Source: Gemmatimonadota bacterium
Lineage (GTDB): Bacteria > Gemmatimonadota > Gemmatimonadetes > Longimicrobiales > Gaopeijiaceae
NCBI GenBank assembly: GCA_030428885.1
Contig: JAUIEJ010000006.1
Location: 62,001 to 126,000 of the forward strand
Direction: 5' to 3'
DNA length: 64,000 nt
Shown: positions 9,424 to 19,579 of the stretch, in pieces
How positions within the stretch are numbered: the first letter of the stretch is position 1
How the letters are laid out: each line of letters begins with the position of its first letter
Program-made: the position numbers and the translations under genes
The notes under the pieces: model-generated
Database searches by the model: none
What the model was told of the DNA's origin: nothing
What the model saw: the letters and a program-made list of their open reading frames with translations, nothing else

Positions 9424-10360
9424 CGATGCGGGGGTCGGCCCACCCGTACAGGAGGTCCGCGATGAGGTTTCCCACCACGGCCGCGAAGCCGAACATCAGG
9501 GCCCCGCCCATGAGCACCTGCAGGTCCTGGCCCAGGATCGCCTCCATCATGGCCAACCCGATGCCGGTTCGGGAGAAGACCGTCTCCACGAAGACCGCAC
9601 CGGTCAGGAGGACGGGAAGGTAGACGCCCAGCAGAGAGATCAGGGGGAGCAGAGCCGTCCGCAGGCCATGACGAAACAGGACCCGCATCTCCGACAACCC
9701 TCGGGCCCGGGCCGACCGAACGTAATCCTGGGCGAGGGCCTCCAGCATGGCGGCCCGGGTGTAGCGGGCGATGCCCGCGCCCAACACGATCCCGAGAGTC
9801 AACGCGGGGAGCACGAGATAGGGGATGTAGTCCAGGAGGGACGTCGCCCCCCCCGGCGGGGCGACCCCCGTGAGGGGGAACAACGGCTCCATCCCCAGCT
9901 CCATCGGCTTGTGGATGAACGCGCCGCCCAGGAGGATCCCCACCCAGAAGGCCGGGGCCGAGTAGGCGACGACCGTACCGAGAGTCAACAGCCGGTCCAG
10001 CACCGTCCCGGCCCTGGCCGCCTGCAACACCCCCACGCCCACCCCGAACACCACCGCCAGCACGAGGCCGGACACCGACAGTGCCAGGGTGTGGGGCAAC
10101 CGGGCCAGAAGCCATCGGGCGACATTGCCCGAACGCTCCGAGGTGCCCAGGTCACCCCGCAGGAGCGACCCGACCCAGTCGCCGTACGCTTCCACCAGTC
10201 CGGGCTCGGGACCCGTGTCGACCACGGCGCCGCGGCCCGACAGGAGGAGGTCGCTGCGTTCGTCCCCGGGAGCGAACCAGACCAACGCGAAGCAGACGGT
10301 GGCGACGCCGAACGCCAGCACCACGGCGACCGCGAGTCGCCGGATCGCGTAGCTCAGCAC
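9404..10360 (-). CDS. oppB: Peptide ABC transporter permease (OppB type)
   Basis: A 318-residue inner-membrane permease of the DppB/OppB family. It opens with the family-typical MLSYAIRRLAVAVVLAF segment and contains LLRGDLGTS, the EAA-type loop DYVRSARARGLSEMRVLFRHGLR, and VFVETVFSRTGIG. The GTG at 10360 lies 13 nt after the oppA stop. It forms the translocation pore with OppC. Confidence 0.92.
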   Translation of the reverse strand: MLSYAIRRLAVAVVLAFGVATVCFALVWFAPGDERSDLLLSGRGAVVDTGPEPGLVEAYGDWVGSLLRGDLGTSERSGNVARWLLARLPHTLALSVSGLVLAVVFGVGVGVLQAARAGTVLDRLLTLGTVVAYSAPAFWVGILLGGAFIHKPMELGMEPLFPLTGVAPPGGATSLLDYIPYLVLPALTLGIVLGAGIARYTRAAMLEALAQDYVRSARARGLSEMRVLFRHGLRTALLPLISLLGVYLPVLLTGAVFVETVFSRTGIGLAMMEAILGQDLQVLMGGALMFGFAAVVGNLIADLLYGWADPRIGDAVRG

Positions 10361-10373
10361 GTCACGGCGGGCC

Positions 10374-12107
10374 TCAGTTGGTCTCCGGGTTCCAATACCA
10401 GGCGGGCACGTTGATCAGTTCGCCCCGAAGGTCCATCTCGACACCGGCCAGGTCGGCGTTCAGTCCGTTGAGCCGTTGGGAGAAGAACAGGTACGTGTAG
10501 GGCTGCAGTTCGACGATGCGCTGCTGGTATTCCGCCCAGAGGGGGCGGGCCTGATCACGGTCCCGGATCCGGGGGAGCGTGTCGAGGAGGCGATCCAGCT
10601 CCGGGTCGTTCAGCGCGGACCAGCCGTAGCCCGTGGCGTCGGACGAGGAGTGGAAGAAGTCCCGCTCGTTGATGTTGAAGTCCGGGGCGAAGCCCAGGAT
10701 GAACGACCCGAAGTCACGGTTGGTAGGGTTGCCCAGGCGCGCACCGAGGGTCTGGTTGTCCACCACCTGGAGGTCGAACGCCACTCCGACGTCGCCCAGT
10801 TCATCGGCCATGATCCGGGCGATGGTCTCCCGCTCGGTGTTGGAGTTGGTCACCAGATCGAAGCGGAGTTCGTCCCCGGCCTGGTTCTCCCGCACGCCGT
10901 CGCCGTCCCGGTCGGTCCACCCCGCCTCGTCCAGCATGGCGCGGGCACCCTCGGGGTCATGAGGGGGGCCCTGGAGATCCGGGTCGTACGCCCAATGAAA
11001 GTCGGGCACGCCCGTCTCCACCCGGGTGCCGTACTCACCCCGGAGCGTCTCGAGGAGAGCTTCCCGATCCAGCGCCATGGTGAGGGCCCTGCGCACGCGG
11101 ACGTCGGAGAGGCCGGGCAGCCGCGGATTCCACCCGATGAAGGAGAACGACCGGGAGTCGAACGCCGCGAGCCGGACGCCGTCTCGCGCCGCCACGGCCT
11201 CCGCATCCACCGGTTCCAACCCCAGGGCCACGTCCACCCCTCCGGCTGCGAGTTCACCGGCCCGGGTGGAGGAACTGGGAATCACCCGGTACACGTAGCG
11301 GTCGAGGAACGGACGCCCTCCCAGATCCTCGGGGAACGCCGGATTGGCCCGGAGCACCCACTGATCTCCCGGGCGGTAGGCCTCGAACACGTACGGACCG
11401 GCCCCCACGGGGCAATCCGTTCCGAAGGGATGCCCGCCCATCTCGGCCGGCGGCACGTCCCCCAGGAGGTGCTGGGGCATGATGGCCATGTTGGAGAACG
11501 GGTCCATCACCTCGGCGTGGGGCGTGAAGGCGAACCGGACCGTGTGGTCGTCCAGAGCCTCCACGGCGTCGGCGTCGTAGAACTGGAACCACCCAACGTT
11601 CAGGAACCCGGTCGCGGGATCCATGGCTCGGCGATAGGTGAACACCACGTCCTCGGCGGTGACGGGCTGCCCGTCGTGCCACATGACGTCGTCCCGGAGC
11701 CGGAACGTGATCCCCGAGCCGTCGTCCTCCAGGGTCCACGACTCGGCGAGGTACGGCTCGGGCGTACGGTCGGCCGCGAACCGGGTCAGGGTGACGTGAA
11801 GAAGGTGGAGTTCCGTCTCCTGATCGGTCTGATCGCCGGTGGTGAGGGCGTTCAATCCACCACGGAAGTCCCCGCCCCCCGCCACCACCACCGTGCCGCC
11901 GTAGCGGGGGTCGGCGGGGCGGGGGTGGGCGGCGGACTGTTCGGCGTGGTAGGCGTTCACGGCCTGGGCCACCGACTGGCAGAAGGGCACGTCGGAGGAG
12001 ACCGCCAGAGGGGGGAGCTCGGGGCGATCGGGGGCGTCGCCGCCGCAGGCGGCAACGACGATCAGGGCTCCGGTGCCGAGTGCGCGGATCGGGCGGAGGT
12101 GGGCCAT
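10374..12107 (-). CDS. oppA: Peptide ABC transporter substrate-binding lipoprotein (family 5)
   Basis: A 577-residue extracytoplasmic solute-binding protein of the OppA/DppA family. A lipoprotein signal ends in VVAAC with the lipidated Cys at 21. SBP_bac_5 features include the LAESWTLEDDGSGITFRLRD segment, HDGQPVTAEDVVFTYRRAMD and VRRALTMALDREALL. The ligand cannot be read from sequence; peptides are usual, but family 5 members also bind nickel, heme or sugars. It precedes oppB-C-D-F and follows the lipM-like gene by 52 nt, with GGAG 9 nt before the ATG. Confidence 0.92.
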   Translation of the reverse strand: MAHLRPIRALGTGALIVVAACGGDAPDRPELPPLAVSSDVPFCQSVAQAVNAYHAEQSAAHPRPADPRYGGTVVVAGGGDFRGGLNALTTGDQTDQETELHLLHVTLTRFAADRTPEPYLAESWTLEDDGSGITFRLRDDVMWHDGQPVTAEDVVFTYRRAMDPATGFLNVGWFQFYDADAVEALDDHTVRFAFTPHAEVMDPFSNMAIMPQHLLGDVPPAEMGGHPFGTDCPVGAGPYVFEAYRPGDQWVLRANPAFPEDLGGRPFLDRYVYRVIPSSSTRAGELAAGGVDVALGLEPVDAEAVAARDGVRLAAFDSRSFSFIGWNPRLPGLSDVRVRRALTMALDREALLETLRGEYGTRVETGVPDFHWAYDPDLQGPPHDPEGARAMLDEAGWTDRDGDGVRENQAGDELRFDLVTNSNTERETIARIMADELGDVGVAFDLQVVDNQTLGARLGNPTNRDFGSFILGFAPDFNINERDFFHSSSDATGYGWSALNDPELDRLLDTLPRIRDRDQARPLWAEYQQRIVELQPYTYLFFSQRLNGLNADLAGVEMDLRGELINVPAWYWNPETN

Positions 12108-12159
12108 GATGATGATCTCCTGCGGAGGGATCGCAGCCTGCCGGCGTCTCCCGACGACC

Positions 12160-12894
12160 TCAGCAGCGGAAGGTCCAGTCGAGAGATCGGTAGTGGTCCT
12201 CGAGACGGGCCAGGAGGGCCGCGTCCAAGGTGGGTCGAGTATCGGCAGCGTGCCAGTGTCCTCCCAGTTCGGCGCGTAATGCGCTCCCCAACACCCGGGC
12301 GAGCTCGTCCACCGGGGGCACGGGGTCGAGCCAATCCTCCAGCGAGGTCACGGAGGGCGTCGAGGCGGCCTCGCCGGGATCGATCTCCCCCGCCAGCTCC
12401 GGGAGCCGACGCTGGTCGTCGGCCAGGAGCACCGACCCGTGCTGGAGCAGCCGACCTTCGAGGCGCACCTGGGCGCTCCCCACCAGCTTCCGCCCCCCCA
12501 CCATCACCTCGCCCTCGGCGGGGCGCTCGAAGCACGGTCCGGCGTCGGGAGGGTCCGCCCGACCCGTCCTCGGGGCGAGTTCGGCCGGCACCCCCACGCT
12601 CCGGAGTCCCTCGACCAGAGCCCGGTTCACGGCGCCGTAGAGGGCGCGCATGCTCCCGGCGCCCCACCCCCGCACCACCACCGAGTAGGTGAGCTCCCGA
12701 TGGTGCAGGACGGCGCGCCCCCCCGTGGGCCGCCGCACCAGGTCGATCCCGGCGGCGGCCAGGCGCTGAGGGTCCCACCGCCCACGTCCGGGCTCGTGGC
12801 GCCCCAGCGACACGGTGGGTCGGCTCCACCGGTAGAACCGCACCCATCCCCGACCGTCGGGCACCGACGCCGCCAGGGCATGGTCCACGGCCAT
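12160..12894 (-). CDS. lipM: Octanoyltransferase, LipM-like (BPL/LplA/LipB family)
   Basis: Transfers an octanoyl group from acyl-ACP to GcvH or other lipoyl domains. The core RRPTGGRAVLHH (residues 54-65 from this ATG), the Lys of GGRKLVGSAQ (K136) and the Cys of GPCFERPA (C121) are present; the Cys-x-x-x-P pattern resembles LipM octanoyltransferases rather than LplA ligases. It lies in the gcvH-gcvP run, a fitting place. The start is uncertain: conserved-looking residues RHWGLGIDDPAPGALN precede the ATG at 12894 in frame, but the only upstream candidate is CTG at 12966, which overlaps the previous stop as CTGA. Confidence 0.85.
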   Translation of the reverse strand: MAVDHALAASVPDGRGWVRFYRWSRPTVSLGRHEPGRGRWDPQRLAAAGIDLVRRPTGGRAVLHHRELTYSVVVRGWGAGSMRALYGAVNRALVEGLRSVGVPAELAPRTGRADPPDAGPCFERPAEGEVMVGGRKLVGSAQVRLEGRLLQHGSVLLADDQRRLPELAGEIDPGEAASTPSVTSLEDWLDPVPPVDELARVLGSALRAELGGHWHAADTRPTLDAALLARLEDHYRSLDWTFRC

Positions 12895-12962
12895 GTTGAG
12901 GGCCCCCGGGGCGGGATCGTCGATCCCGAGTCCCCAGTGGCGTCGGTCGGCCCCGGGGCCCG

Positions 12963-13646
12963 TCAGAACGTGTAGACCCCGCCCGGGCTCAGGATCTCGA
13001 CCCGGGCCACGTCACCCACCAGGGACCGGAATCGCTCCGGATCCTGGTCGATGACCGGCCACGTACCGTAGTGGATCGGGATCACCACGTCGGGCTGGAT
13101 GAACTCCACCGCCCGGGCCGCGTCGTCGGGGCCCATGGTGAAATTGTCGCCGATGGGGAGCAGCGCCACGTCGACCTGCCCGCGGAGAAGCTGCATGTCC
13201 ATGATCAAGGCGGTGTCGCCGGCGTGGTACAGCCGGGTCTCGCCCAGGGTCAGGAGGAAGCCGCCGCACTCGGTGGTGTGGGTGCCCGATTCGTCGCCCG
13301 CCACCGACCCGGTGTGGACGGCCGGGGTCATCTTCACACGGCCGAAGGGGAAGTCGTAGCCGCCCCCGATGTTCATGCCGTGGCCCGCCTCGTGACCCTG
13401 CTCGGCGCAGAAGCTCACGATCTCGAAGGTGGAGATCACCGTGGCCCCGGTGCGCCGGGCCAGGGGAAGGGCGTCGGCGAAGTGATCGAAGTGCCCGTGG
13501 GTCACCAGGACGTAGTCCGCCTCCACGTCGTCCACCGTGAGATCGGTGGCCGGGTTGTCGGCGAAGAACGGGTCGATGACCAGCCGGGTGCCGTCGTCGG
13601 TTTCGATGCTGCAGGTGGCGTGACCGTGCCACGTCAGGGTGGCCAT
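12963..13646 (-). CDS. UPF0173-type metal-dependent hydrolase (metallo-beta-lactamase fold)
   Basis: A 227-residue cytoplasmic protein of the UPF0173/YtkL-like family. The metal ligands are visible: HGHFDH, a later His in VHTG, the Asp in YHAGDTA, and the final His in IPIHYGTWP. The substrate of this family is not established. ATG at 13646 has GAGGAG about 7 nt upstream and lies 10 nt after gcvP, so it is co-transcribed with the glycine-cleavage genes. Confidence 0.9.
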   Translation of the reverse strand: MATLTWHGHATCSIETDDGTRLVIDPFFADNPATDLTVDDVEADYVLVTHGHFDHFADALPLARRTGATVISTFEIVSFCAEQGHEAGHGMNIGGGYDFPFGRVKMTPAVHTGSVAGDESGTHTTECGGFLLTLGETRLYHAGDTALIMDMQLLRGQVDVALLPIGDNFTMGPDDAARAVEFIQPDVVIPIHYGTWPVIDQDPERFRSLVGDVARVEILSPGGVYTF

Positions 13647-13656
13647 GGGGCTCTCC

Positions 13657-16539
13657 TCAGTCGGCGGCCTCGGCGTAGTCTTCCAGGGGTGGGCAGGCGC
13701 ACACGAGGTTGCGATCCCCGTAGGCGTTGTCGACCCGACCCACCGAAGGCCAGAACTTGTGATGCCGGGTCCAGGGCGCCGGGAAGGCCGCCTGAGCCCG
13801 GGGATAGGCGTGGTGCCACTCCTCGGCGGTCACCACCGCCGCCGTGTGAGGGGCGTTCTTGAGGGCGTTGTCCTCGCCGTCGGCCGCCCCCGATTCGATG
13901 GCCTCGATTTCCCGCCGGATGGCGATGAGGGCCTCGCAGAACCGATCCAGTTCGGCCTTGGACTCGGATTCGGTGGGCTCCACCATGATGGTGCCCACCA
14001 CGGGCCACGACATGGTGGGTCCGTGGAATCCGTAGTCCTGGAGCCGCTTGGCCACGTCTTCTTCGGTGACGTGGGCGGTGCGGCGGAACGGCCGGAGATC
14101 CAGGATGAACTCGTGGGCCACCCGCCCCCGACGCCCCCGGAACAGCACCTCGAAGTGCTCTTCGAGACGATGGGCCATGTAGTTGGCGTTGAGGATGGCC
14201 ACCTCGCTGGACTTCCGGAGCCCCCGGGGTCCGAGCATGGCGATGTACGCCCACGAGATCAGGAGAATGCTCGCGCTGCCCCACGGGGCCGACGACACCG
14301 GACCGATGCCCTTCTCCCCGCCGGTGGCGATGACCGGGTGCCCGGGAAGGAAGGGCGCCAGCTTCTCGTTGACACAGATGGGGCCCATGCCCGGGCCACC
14401 GCCTCCGTGGGGAATGGCGAAGGTCTTGTGCAGGTTGATGTGGCAGACGTCGGCGCCGTAGTCGCCGGGCCGCGCCAGCCCCACCTGGGCGTTGAGATTG
14501 GCCCCGTCGAGGTAGACCAGGCCGCCCCGCTCGTGGACCACGTCGCACACCCGACGGATCTCCTCTTCGAAGACCCCGTGGGTGGACGGATAGGTCACCA
14601 TGATGGCCGCCAGCCGGTCGGCGTGCTGGTCGGCCTTGGCCACCAGGTCGTCCATGTCGATGGAGCCCGAGTCGTCGACCTTCACCACCACCACCTTCAT
14701 CCCCGCCATGACGGCGCTGGCCGGATTGGTACCGTGGGCCGACGACGGAATCAGGCAGACGTTCCGGCCGCCCTCACCCCGGTCCAGGTGGTAGGCCCGG
14801 ATCACCAGAAGACCCGTGTATTCGCCCTGGGCCCCCGAGTTGGGCTGGAGGGATACGGCCTGGAAGCCGCTGATCTCGGCGAGCCACGCCTCCAGGTCGT
14901 CGAAGACCTGCCGGTACCCCTGGGCCTGCTCCACCGGCGCGAAGGGGTGGAGGGCGCCGAACTCGGGCCAGGTGACCCCCGCCATCTCCGTCGTGGCGTT
15001 GAGCTTCATGGTGCACGATCCCAGGGGGATCATGCTTGTGTTCAGGGAGAGGTCCTTGGACTCCAGACGGTGGAGATACCGGAGCATCTCCGTCTCGGAG
15101 CGATACCGATGGAAGACGGCGTGCTCCAGGTAGGGGGTGCGCCGCTCGAGCCACTCGGGCAGCACTTCGTCGGAGAGGGACGCGGCCAGCGACTGGGCGT
15201 CGAAGTCGGGCGCCTCCCCGCCGTGGAACGCCCGCAGGAGGTCGTCGAGATCGGCCGGGGTCACGGTCTCGTCCAGGGCGACCCCCACCGAACCGTCGCC
15301 GTGGTCCCGGAGGTTGATGCCCAGCTCCCGGGCCGCCTCCAGCACCGTCGCCGCCGACACCCCCGATGGGATCACCCGCAGCGTGTCGAAGACCCGGGAG
15401 TGGACCCGGGCGTGCCCCAGCCGCTCGAGACCCGCCGCCAGCACCCTCGTCTGGGCACGGATGCGGCGGGCGATGGCCCGGAGTCCCTCGGGGCCGTGGT
15501 ACACGGCGTACATCCCGGCCATGACGGCCAGGAGGACCTGGGCGGTGCAGATGTTGGACGTGGCCTTCTCCCGCCGGATGTGCTGCTCCCGGGTCTGGAG
15601 GGCCATGCGGAGCGCCGGCTGCCCCTGGGCGTCCACCGACACGCCGATGATGCGCCCCGGCATCTTGCGCTTGAACCGATCCCGGGCGGTCATAAAGCCG
15701 GCGTGGGGTCCCCCGTATCCCATGGGCACCCCCAGGCGCTGACTGTTCCCCACCACCACGTCGGCGCCCCATTCCCCGGGCGGCGTGAAGAGGGTCAGGG
15801 CCAGGAGGTCGGCCACGGCCGCCACGAACCCGCCCACCTCGTGGACCCGCTCCACGAAGGCACCGTAGTCGTGCACGCCGCCGTCGGAGGCGGGATACGA
15901 CACCAGGGCCCCGATGCAGTCGTCGCCGGGCTCGAAGGCGCGCCAATCGCCCACCTCGACCCGGATGCCCAGGGGCTCGGCCCGGGTGCGCACCACGGCC
16001 ACGGTCTGGGGGTGGCACTCGTCGGAGACGAAGAACACCTCCCGGTCCTCCTTCGTCTCGCCGGCGAACATGCTCATGGCCTCGGCCGCCGCCGTACCCT
16101 CGTCCAGCAGGGAGGCGTTGGCGATCTCCAGTCCCGTCAGATCGATGAGAACGGTCTGGAAGTTGAGCAGCGCTTCGAGGCGTCCCTGGGCGATCTCGGC
16201 CTGGTACGGCGTGTACTGGGTGTACCAGCCCGGGTTCTCCAGGATGTTCCGCTGGATCACCCCGGGCACGATGGTGCCGTGGTATCCCATCCCGATGTAC
16301 GACCGGAAGGCCCGGTTCCGGGCGGCCAACGTCGTCAGCCGTTCCAGGAGCGCCGCTTCGCTCAGGGCGTCGGGCAACTCCAGAAGCGCCCGGTGGTGGA
16401 TGGCGTCGGGAACCGTCTGGTCGGTGAGGGCGTCCAGGGAATCCAGGCCGAGGGCGGCCAGCATGTCCCGGATCTCGATGTCGGACGGCCCGACGTGACG
16501 GTCGGCGAAGTCGGGGCGGGGATCGATGTTCAACGCCAT
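13657..16539 (-). CDS. gcvP: Glycine dehydrogenase (decarboxylating), P-protein
   Basis: A 960-residue single-chain P-protein that decarboxylates glycine with PLP and passes the aminomethyl group to lipoyl-GcvH. The PLP lysine is K705 in [19 protein letters not shown], and the N-terminal half begins [18 protein letters not shown] as in other GcvP proteins. The length matches the one-gene form, not the split gcvPA/gcvPB form. The frame is open far upstream, but the ATG at 16539 fits the family N-terminus and lies 17 nt after gcvH. Confidence 0.97.
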   Translation of the reverse strand: MALNIDPRPDFADRHVGPSDIEIRDMLAALGLDSLDALTDQTVPDAIHHRALLELPDALSEAALLERLTTLAARNRAFRSYIGMGYHGTIVPGVIQRNILENPGWYTQYTPYQAEIAQGRLEALLNFQTVLIDLTGLEIANASLLDEGTAAAEAMSMFAGETKEDREVFFVSDECHPQTVAVVRTRAEPLGIRVEVGDWRAFEPGDDCIGALVSYPASDGGVHDYGAFVERVHEVGGFVAAVADLLALTLFTPPGEWGADVVVGNSQRLGVPMGYGGPHAGFMTARDRFKRKMPGRIIGVSVDAQGQPALRMALQTREQHIRREKATSNICTAQVLLAVMAGMYAVYHGPEGLRAIARRIRAQTRVLAAGLERLGHARVHSRVFDTLRVIPSGVSAATVLEAARELGINLRDHGDGSVGVALDETVTPADLDDLLRAFHGGEAPDFDAQSLAASLSDEVLPEWLERRTPYLEHAVFHRYRSETEMLRYLHRLESKDLSLNTSMIPLGSCTMKLNATTEMAGVTWPEFGALHPFAPVEQAQGYRQVFDDLEAWLAEISGFQAVSLQPNSGAQGEYTGLLVIRAYHLDRGEGGRNVCLIPSSAHGTNPASAVMAGMKVVVVKVDDSGSIDMDDLVAKADQHADRLAAIMVTYPSTHGVFEEEIRRVCDVVHERGGLVYLDGANLNAQVGLARPGDYGADVCHINLHKTFAIPHGGGGPGMGPICVNEKLAPFLPGHPVIATGGEKGIGPVSSAPWGSASILLISWAYIAMLGPRGLRKSSEVAILNANYMAHRLEEHFEVLFRGRRGRVAHEFILDLRPFRRTAHVTEEDVAKRLQDYGFHGPTMSWPVVGTIMVEPTESESKAELDRFCEALIAIRREIEAIESGAADGEDNALKNAPHTAAVVTAEEWHHAYPRAQAAFPAPWTRHHKFWPSVGRVDNAYGDRNLVCACPPLEDYAEAAD

Positions 16540-16556
16540 GATGCGGTCGTCCGGCC

Positions 16557-16946
16557 TCACTCGCCTACGTGGGACGCGTAGGTCTCGTGGTCCATGAGAC
16601 CCGCGAGATCGCCGGCGTCGGCGACCCGGATCCGAACCATCCACCCCGCGCCGTAGGGATCGCTGTTCACCAGCGAGGGATCGTCGTCCAGGGCGGCGTT
16701 GACCTCGAGAATCTCGGCCTTCACCGGGCAGTAGAGATCGCTCACGGCCTTCACGGCCTCGATGGTCCCGAACGAGTCCATCTTGTCGAAGCTGTCGCCC
16801 GCCGCGGGCAACTCGATGAAGACGATGTCTCCCAGCTCTCCCTGCGCGTAGTCGGTGATGCCCACGGTGTAGACCTGGTCCTCGTCGGTCTTGCGCAGGT
16901 ACTCGTGCTCGGCGGTGTACAGGAGTCCTGCCGGGATGTCGGACAT
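16557..16946 (-). CDS. gcvH: Glycine cleavage system H protein
   Basis: A 129-residue carrier protein with the lipoylated lysine at K66 in IEAVKAVSD. It shuttles the aminomethyl intermediate between the P, T and L proteins. The N-terminal YTAEHEYL and the C-terminal [14 protein letters not shown] segment are typical. It is the first gene of the minus-strand run gcvH-gcvP-UPF0173-lipM-oppABCDF. No gcvT is present in the window. Confidence 0.97.
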   Translation of the reverse strand: MSDIPAGLLYTAEHEYLRKTDEDQVYTVGITDYAQGELGDIVFIELPAAGDSFDKMDSFGTIEAVKAVSDLYCPVKAEILEVNAALDDDPSLVNSDPYGAGWMVRIRVADAGDLAGLMDHETYASHVGE

Positions 16947-17004
16947 GGGCGCCTCGGTTGCGTTCCGTTCGATGGATGGCGGGGCCCCCGGGCGGAGGCT
17001 CCGT

Positions 17005-17033
17005 ATGATATGCGATCCCCCCCGCGGGGAAAA
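17005..17033 (-). promoter_or_regulatory. Possible promoter of the gcvH operon
   Basis: Minus-strand TTTTCC (17028-17033), 17-bp spacer, TATCAT (17005-17010), about 60 nt before gcvH. The -35 box is poor. The region 16947-17122 also serves the divergent plus-strand gene; a TATGAT at 17004-17009 reads toward it but lacks a -35. I did not recognise a glycine riboswitch here. Confidence 0.35.
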
Positions 17034-17122
17034 TGGTCGCGGCGGCTTTTTCCGGACCCCGCCGGACGGTACCTTTCCAGGGTGTCGCCGGAGCCGAAGC
17101 GACCCCGCATTCCGGACGTGCC

Positions 17123-18109
17123 ATGGTGCACCTCGACGCCCTCGTTTCCCCCCTGCGCGCCGATGTGGTGAGCGGTGCCGCGGTGGTGAGTCGCACCGCT
17201 GCCGAAGTGGTGCGCCGAGTCGCGGTACGCGCCGACGCCGGCAGCCCCGCCGAACTCCGGGAGGTCCTGGACGAGGCGGCCTGCCGGATCCTGGACGCCC
17301 AGCCCGCCATGGCTCCGGTGGTGACCCTCCTGGCCCGGGTGTTCGCCGAGCTCGACGACGCCCCCGATCTGGACGAGGCGCGGCGGCGCGTGGCCCGGGT
17401 CGCCGAGGGATTCCGCGAGGAACTGGCCCGGCGCAGCGAGCGGGCCGGGCGCCACCTCAGCGATCTCCTGGACGGAGGCGACCGGGTGCTGACCCTCTCC
17501 GATTCGTCCACGGTCCGGAGCGGGCTCCTGCGTGCGGCCGAGGAGGGGGGACTCTCGGTGGTCTGCCTGGAGAGCCGGCCCCTGGACGAGGGATTGCGCC
17601 TGGCCCGGGTCCTGGCCGAGGGCGGCGTGGGGGTGACCGTGGCGGTGGACGCCTCCATGGCCCTCCACCTCCCGGGGTGCCGGGCGGTGGTCCTGGGCGC
17701 CGACTCGGTGGGGGACGCGGGAATCGTCAACAAGGTGGGGTCGGTTCCCCTGGCCCGGTGTGCCCGGGCCGCCGGGGTGCCGGTCTGGGTGGTCACCGAC
17801 GGGACCAAGTTCCTCCCACCGGGGTTTCCCCAACCCCTCGACGACGATCGTCCCGGCGAAGAGGTGTCCCGGCCCCCGGGAGATGCCCGGGTGTGGAATC
17901 GTTACTTTGAAATGCTCCCGTTCGACCTTGTGGAAAGGGTCGTGACCGACGACGGTCCTCTCGACCCCCTCACGTTGTCCGAACGGCGACACGACCTGCC
18001 CCTTCCGGCCGAACTCGCCCGCTGGGCGGCGCGCCGGGCCGGACGCTCGGCCCGCGACGCCGAACACGAGACGGCCGGTTCCTCCGACACGCACAAGAAT
18101 CGACGGTGA
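17123..18109 (+). CDS. eIF-2B alpha/beta/delta-like protein (isomerase superfamily), function unknown
   Basis: A 328-residue protein with the C-terminal Rossmann-like fold of the eIF-2B/MtnA/ribose-1,5-bisphosphate isomerase superfamily. The [16 protein letters not shown] segment (matching the catalytic-Asp motif GAD..A..G.v.NKiG) and [11 protein letters not shown] are clear. The segment that carries the catalytic Cys in methylthioribose-1-phosphate isomerase (HCNTG) reads TLSDSSTV here, so that activity is unlikely. The ATG at 17123 is preferred to an upstream in-frame GTG at 17033. An acyl-CoA dehydrogenase follows 7 nt later, suggesting one transcript. The true reaction is unknown. Confidence 0.75.
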   Translation: MVHLDALVSPLRADVVSGAAVVSRTAAEVVRRVAVRADAGSPAELREVLDEAACRILDAQPAMAPVVTLLARVFAELDDAPDLDEARRRVARVAEGFREELARRSERAGRHLSDLLDGGDRVLTLSDSSTVRSGLLRAAEEGGLSVVCLESRPLDEGLRLARVLAEGGVGVTVAVDASMALHLPGCRAVVLGADSVGDAGIVNKVGSVPLARCARAAGVPVWVVTDGTKFLPPGFPQPLDDDRPGEEVSRPPGDARVWNRYFEMLPFDLVERVVTDDGPLDPLTLSERRHDLPLPAELARWAARRAGRSARDAEHETAGSSDTHKNRR

Positions 18110-18116
18110 GCCCCCG

Positions 18117-19283
18117 ATGTCGACTGCCCTGAACGACGCCCGCCCGGCCCTGACCATGCTCTCGGAAGACGAGACCATGTTCCGGGACGCGGTCCGGGAC
18201 TTCGCGGAAGCCGAGGTGACCCCCCTGGTCTCGTCCATGGACGCCGCCCAGGAGTTGGACCGCGGGCTTCTGGGCAAGCTCTTCGAGATGGGGCTCATGG
18301 GGATCGAGATCCCCGAGCAGTTCGGAGGGGCCGAGCTGGACTTCTTCACCTCGGTGCTGGTGGTGGAGGAACTCTCCCGGGTCGACCCGTCGGTGGGCGT
18401 CCTGGTGGACGTCCAGAACACTCTGGTGATCAACGCCGTGAAGCGGTGGGCCACCGACGCCCAGAAGGCCGCCTGGTTCCCCCGCCTGGCCGGCGGCATG
18501 GTGGGGGCCTACGCCCTCTCCGAGGCGGGGAGCGGGTCCGACGCCTTCGCCCTCTCCTGCCGGGCCTCCCAGGACGGCGACGACTGGATCCTGGAGGGTC
18601 AGAAGCTCTGGATCACCAACGCCCGGGAAGCCGAGTTCTTCATCATCTTCGCCACCGTCGATCCCGACGCGGGCTACCGGGGCATCACGGCGTTCGTGGT
18701 GGAGTCGGGCGCCGAGGGCTTCACGGTGGGGAAGAAGGAGGACAAGCTCGGGATCCGGGCGTCGTCCACCTGCGAACTGGTCCTGGACGGCGTTCGTGTG
18801 GGCGCCGACGCCGTCCTCGGCGAGGTGGGGGTGGGGTACAAGGTCGCCATCGAGACCCTCAACGAGGGGCGCATCGGCATCGGCGCCCAGATGGTGGGTC
18901 TGGCCCAGGGCGCGCTGGACCACACGATCCGGTACGTGAAGGAGCGGGAGCAGTTCGGCCGGCCCATCGGCAACTTCCAGGGCGTGCAGTTCCAGCTCGC
19001 CGACATGGCCACGCGCATCGAGGCCGCCCGCCTCATGGTGTACAACGCCGCACGGCTCAAGGACGCCGGCCAGGACTTCCTCATGGCCGCGGCCCAGGCC
19101 AAGCTCTACTCCTCGGAGGTGGCCCAGTCGGTGGCCTCCACCTGCATCGACCTGTACGGCGGCTACGGCTTCACCCGGGAGTACCCCGTGGAGAAGTACT
19201 ACCGCGACGCGAAGATCGGTACGATCTACGAGGGCACGTCGAACATGCAGAAGCAGACCATCGCCAAGATGCTGCTGAAGTAA
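18117..19283 (+). CDS. Acyl-CoA dehydrogenase
   Basis: A 388-residue FAD enzyme that forms the trans-2,3 double bond in acyl-CoA and passes electrons to ETF. The signatures [13 protein letters not shown] and the C-terminal [18 protein letters not shown] are present, and the catalytic base is E372 in IYEGTSN, the position used by short/branched-chain enzymes. The length is typical. Substrate chain length cannot be fixed from sequence; the short or methyl-branched group is the best guess. It follows the eIF-2B-like gene by 7 nt. Confidence 0.93.
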   Translation: MSTALNDARPALTMLSEDETMFRDAVRDFAEAEVTPLVSSMDAAQELDRGLLGKLFEMGLMGIEIPEQFGGAELDFFTSVLVVEELSRVDPSVGVLVDVQNTLVINAVKRWATDAQKAAWFPRLAGGMVGAYALSEAGSGSDAFALSCRASQDGDDWILEGQKLWITNAREAEFFIIFATVDPDAGYRGITAFVVESGAEGFTVGKKEDKLGIRASSTCELVLDGVRVGADAVLGEVGVGYKVAIETLNEGRIGIGAQMVGLAQGALDHTIRYVKEREQFGRPIGNFQGVQFQLADMATRIEAARLMVYNAARLKDAGQDFLMAAAQAKLYSSEVAQSVASTCIDLYGGYGFTREYPVEKYYRDAKIGTIYEGTSNMQKQTIAKMLLK

Positions 19284-19326
19284 CGCCCGCTCTCCTCCCC
19301 ACTCCCTCCTCCCACCCCGGCTTCCC

Positions 19327-19515
19327 GTGTTCGGACTCGGAATCACCGAACTGCTGCTGATCCTCGGACTCATGATCCTGGTGTTCGGCGCGCGCAAGAT
19401 CCCGCTGATCGCCCGGGGCCTCGGCGAGGGCATCCGCAACTTCAAGGGCGAGATGCGGACCGAAGACCGGTCTCTCGATTCGGGCTCGGAGGACGCCGAT
19501 CGCCGCACCGATTGA
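19327..19515 (+). CDS. tatA: Twin-arginine translocase protein TatA
   Basis: A 62-residue TatA/TatE: one N-terminal membrane helix ([18 protein letters not shown]), the FGxxxxP hinge as FGARKIP, an amphipathic helix ([16 protein letters not shown]) and a short acidic tail. GTG start at 19327 matches the family N-terminus MFGLG. No Shine-Dalgarno is visible in the C-rich 43-nt gap before it. No tatC is nearby. Tat substrates in the window include ActB and the D-aminoacylase. Confidence 0.92.
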   Translation: MFGLGITELLLILGLMILVFGARKIPLIARGLGEGIRNFKGEMRTEDRSLDSGSEDADRRTD

Positions 19516-19579
19516 GGGAGGGCGGCGGCCCGGGCCCCGGCCCCTGCCGCTGCTCTTCCTGACGGTTTTCGTCGACCTC

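Noticed and set aside
16947-17122. Possible glycine riboswitch before gcvH
   Set aside because: No recognisable paired aptamer core or tandem structure was found; only a weak promoter is visible.
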